Assembly: GCF_004353825.1 (NCBI RefSeq)
Contig: NZ_SMNA01000020.1
Location: 1-41,592, forward strand
Reading direction: 5' to 3'
Length of the DNA: 41,592 nucleotides
Source of the DNA: Occultella glacieicola
GTDB lineage: Bacteria; Actinomycetota; Actinomycetes; Actinomycetales; Beutenbergiaceae
The notes under the pieces were generated by a model, which did not search any database, was not told the origin of the DNA, and was given only the letters and a program-made list of their open reading frames with translations. Position 1 is the first letter of the stretch; every line of letters begins with the position of its first letter. A program made the translations under genes and the position numbers. Shown here piece by piece: positions 39,595-41,592 of this stretch.

Positions 39595-40209
39595 GTGAAC
39601 ACACCTCGAATTAGCCTCGGTGAGTACATCGGGTACATCACCACGCCGGACTCACGGCTCCGGAACCGGGCCCGAATGCTGCGCGATGTCTCGCCCTACG
39701 ACCCAGCCAAAGAGTACTGGCGCCATGTTCGACTAGGGGTGGAGAAGGACCGTCGAACGACGCGCGATGGTCAGGCCGTGTACGCCGCGGCGCTCAGCGC
39801 GCGTAGGGGGCGTGAGGAGAACTTCCGGCACGTCGCCGAGGTGTGGGAGCGAATCGTCAGGCGGTGGCGCCGTCACCAGCGCGTTGTCGTCGACCCGGTC
39901 ACGATCAACATCGGCGGTGCCGATGTGGTCGTTCGGCCGAGGTTCGCCGAACGGGATCCCTCGGGTCAGCGGGAGATCGTGTTCGTCCGGTTTTCCGTGA
40001 CCGCGCCGCTTGACGTTGAGAAGGCAAACAAGATTCTTAGGATCGCTCAGCGCGCGTACCCGCGCGACACCGTTGTGATCGTCGATCTACCGTGCGGCGA
40101 GAAGGCTTACGTGGCCGGGCCGGCTCGCAACCTCTCGCGCTACGACGAGGCGCTGGAACGTGATGGCCTGCACATCGCCAGCATCCTCGCAGTTGACGAC
40201 GTTGCCTAG
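39595..40209 (+). CDS. Hypothetical protein near the oriT side
   Basis: The product is 204 residues. The N-terminal half is helical and basic (TPRISLGEYIGYITTPDSRL, DPAKEYWRHVRLGVEKDRRT, VAEVWERIVRRWRRHQRVVV); the C-terminal half is beta-rich (GGADVVVRPRFAERDPSG, VFVRFSVTAPLDVEKANKIL, YPRDTVVIVDLPCGEKAYV). I do not recognise a family. The GTG at 39595 has a strong GGAGGG eight bases upstream, so the long in-frame extension to 39238 is rejected. It ends before a strong terminator shared with the convergent DUF4192 gene. Its start ISLGEYI matches the ISLGEYL of that DUF4192 protein, perhaps by chance. Confidence 0.72.
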   Translation: MNTPRISLGEYIGYITTPDSRLRNRARMLRDVSPYDPAKEYWRHVRLGVEKDRRTTRDGQAVYAAALSARRGREENFRHVAEVWERIVRRWRRHQRVVVDPVTINIGGADVVVRPRFAERDPSGQREIVFVRFSVTAPLDVEKANKILRIAQRAYPRDTVVIVDLPCGEKAYVAGPARNLSRYDEALERDGLHIASILAVDDVA

Positions 40210-40330
40210 GTGAAGCACAGGCCCGTGACCCGGCGGCAGGCAGCAGGGGAAGGTCGCCGTCGGGCGCGGGCACTGGGGCCCGGAGAGTGCAGCGGCGGCA
40301 TTCGCTCGTCGGACAGATCCGTCGACGCCG

Positions 40331-40373
40331 GCCTGACCCGCTCTACCAGGCCGTCGGAGTAGAGGGGTCAGGC
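40331..40373. terminator. 15-bp bidirectional terminator hairpin
   Basis: Bases 40331-40346 pair with 40359-40373 over 15 positions with a single bulged G, around a 12-nt loop. It sits between the convergent genes ending at 40209 and 40393, so it can serve both. Confidence 0.85.
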
Positions 40374-40392
40374 CACAGCACGGTCCCGGGGG

Positions 40393-41481
40393 CTACAACT
40401 CGGGACTGCTGCCCTTGTCCCTTGTGGGCGACCTGCGGGAGGCCGGTTGTGCCGTGACGGCGGTTGTCGTTGTTGCTCGCCCTGGGAAGGCCGCGGCACG
40501 GAGTCTGTCGGTGAGTTGGGATTCGTGTTGGTGGTCTGCTTCGGCGAGGCCCTGGACGACGCTGGCGCTGAGGCCGGTGAGGAGTTGTTCTGCTGGTGCG
40601 CCGGTCTCGATGGCGGCCTTGGTCAGGTAGGCGAGGCGGTTCGGTGGGTCGGCGTGGGCGAGGACTGCGGTCGGCTCGAGGGTGGTTGAACCGGACAGGT
40701 ACAGCGCGGTTGCCGCGGTAGCGGCCAGTTCTGGCCGGAGCTCCTGTGGTGCGGAACGGTAGAGCCGGATCAGGGTGTCTGCGCGAGCGGGGGGTCGTGC
40801 GGCGTCGACGATGATGGCGTCGCGGACGGCCCGGTCTCCTTGGATGAGGTGGGCGATGGTCGCGAACGCCTTGGGGTCGTGGATGGTGGGGTCGTCGGTG
40901 AGCCGGCTCAGGGTCCGGGTGGCGATCTCTGCTCGGAGGGAGGGGAGGAGGTCATCGAGTCGCCGCGCTTCGGACGGGGCGAGTGTGGTGAAGGTGGGTT
41001 GTGGCAGGGGTGCGTAGCGTTCCATCACCTCCTCTCGAGTCGCGGCTGGCGCCGGCCAGCCGCCCTCGACGATGAGCTCTATCGGGGGAGGCGAGACCGT
41101 GCCCCATTTGGACCAGTCCGGATCGAGCTCGTCTCGGACGCGGAACCGGTCGTTGTCGACCTCGACCAGGGTGATGGCCGGCGGGGTTGCTGAGCTGGCG
41201 GTGATGGCGTCGGCGAGTGCTTCTACTCGGGTGGCACCGTCGTTGCCGTACCCGATGAGCATGAGTCCGGTGGCGCCGTTGCGTTGCATGACGGGTAGGA
41301 GTTGGGCGGCGAGGCCTTCGGCCTGGTGCACGTCGCTGCGGTCGCTGTGCCACTCGATCGAGGCACTGACTACGGGTGTGTCACCGATCTCGCCAACGAG
41401 CATGACGTGTTGGTCGGTGAGTTCGTAGCCGACTTGGTAGGGCAGTGTCGCGAGGTACTCGCCGAGGCTGATGCTGGTCAT
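40393..41481 (-). CDS. DUF4192 family protein
   Basis: The product is 362 residues. The opening ISLGEYLATLPYQVGYELTD, then HVMLVGEIGD, LLPVMQRNGATGLMLIGYGN and DWSKWGTVSPPPIELI match the DUF4192 pattern of actinomycetes (an alpha/beta domain of unknown function that begins with 'L-x-P-x-x-x-G-Y/F'). The C-terminal part (~190-330) is helical, resembling the tail region of other family members, and the last 25 residues are disordered. The ATG at 41481 overlaps the TGA of the 46-aa gene at 5-145 in the closed circle (ATGA). This operon runs away from oriT and is thus likely the first DNA to enter a recipient. Confidence 0.85.
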   Translation of the reverse strand: MTSISLGEYLATLPYQVGYELTDQHVMLVGEIGDTPVVSASIEWHSDRSDVHQAEGLAAQLLPVMQRNGATGLMLIGYGNDGATRVEALADAITASSATPPAITLVEVDNDRFRVRDELDPDWSKWGTVSPPPIELIVEGGWPAPAATREEVMERYAPLPQPTFTTLAPSEARRLDDLLPSLRAEIATRTLSRLTDDPTIHDPKAFATIAHLIQGDRAVRDAIIVDAARPPARADTLIRLYRSAPQELRPELAATAATALYLSGSTTLEPTAVLAHADPPNRLAYLTKAAIETGAPAEQLLTGLSASVVQGLAEADHQHESQLTDRLRAAAFPGRATTTTAVTAQPASRRSPTRDKGSSPEL

Positions 41482-41592
41482 CGCTGCTCACCACCGTCGA
41501 GGTCGGTGATGGTCAGGTCGAGTTGCGGCTGGATCCAGTCGATGGCCGCCTGGGCGGCCGGACGTTCGGCTGGCAGCTGTTGTTCGATGGCC
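41474..41592. repeat. Right copy of the 119-bp terminal overlap
   Basis: It is identical to bases 1-119 and contains the start of the DUF4192 gene plus the truncated second copy of the 46-aa gene. It should be removed when the circle is closed. Confidence 0.95.

Noticed and set aside
39595-41481. Homology between the 39595 protein and the DUF4192 protein from the shared ISLGEY start
   Set aside because: Only six or seven residues match; nothing downstream aligns, so chance is the simpler reading.
1-41592. tRNA or rRNA genes
   Set aside because: No cloverleaf with a T-loop signature or rRNA-like sequence was seen; the three-hairpin element cores lack tRNA features.

Overview
The window is a complete, circularly permuted actinobacterial plasmid. 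Bases 1-119 recur exactly at 41474-41592, so the contig overlaps itself and the unique circle is 41,473 bp. High GC, dense ATGA/GTGA/TGATG gene overlaps, GTG and TTG starts, and actinobacteria-specific conjugation families (SCO6880, DUF6668, DUF4913, DUF4192) point to an actinomycete, plausibly Micrococcales. Family names come from pattern recognition only; no search was run.

Layout. (1) 0-3.7 kb: a probable oriT packed with inverted repeats, then mobC, a relaxase and a coiled-coil protein on the plus strand. A small minus-strand operon crosses the contig join into a DUF4192 gene. (2) 3.8-4.7 kb: a tandem winged-helix, RepA-like protein. (3) 5.2-10.4 kb: a defence cargo made of a HEPN-like protein and a type III restriction-modification pair (mod, res). 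(4) 10.5-21.8 kb, minus strand: an eleven-gene conjugation operon (lipoprotein, wall hydrolase, ParA-like ATPase, DUF6668, small membrane protein, bitopic membrane protein, TrbL-like channel, SCO6880, VirB4-like ATPase, TraG/VirD4 coupling protein, DUF4913). (5) 22.2-25.2 kb: regulators, a second replication-protein candidate and a zinc-finger protein. (6) 25.6-32.5 kb, all plus strand: a block resembling a plasmid leading region, with ParB-like protein, ArdC-like antirestriction protein, two NrdH-like redoxins, SSB, a ParA/RHH partition pair, an ADP-ribosyltransferase-like protein and unknowns. (7) 32.6-41.5 kb: mixed-strand cargo with a DUF4365 nuclease-like gene, a serine resolvase, a second HEPN-like protein, DUF3800, DUF2188, a DinB-like protein and unknowns.

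The most unusual signal is non-coding. A ~200-bp element that can fold into nested hairpins occurs four times (21.9, 25.4, 27.1, 28.6 kb), always just upstream of a gene or operon and in the same orientation relative to it. Separately, arrays of 9-bp units (consensus NNACGCAAC) abut the Shine-Dalgarno sequence of several of the same genes. The downstream genes are typical of those expressed first after conjugal entry. They point toward oriT, as expected for transcription from an entering single strand. I propose, as inference, that these are actinobacterial counterparts of single-stranded-DNA promoters, or else structured leader RNAs.

Putative working order: the relaxosome nicks at oriT, TraG hands the strand to the secretion channel, the leading block (SSB, ArdC, ART, redoxins, ParB) protects and establishes the incoming DNA, ParA/RHH and the resolvase stabilise it, and the R-M, HEPN and DUF4365 genes guard the host-plasmid unit.
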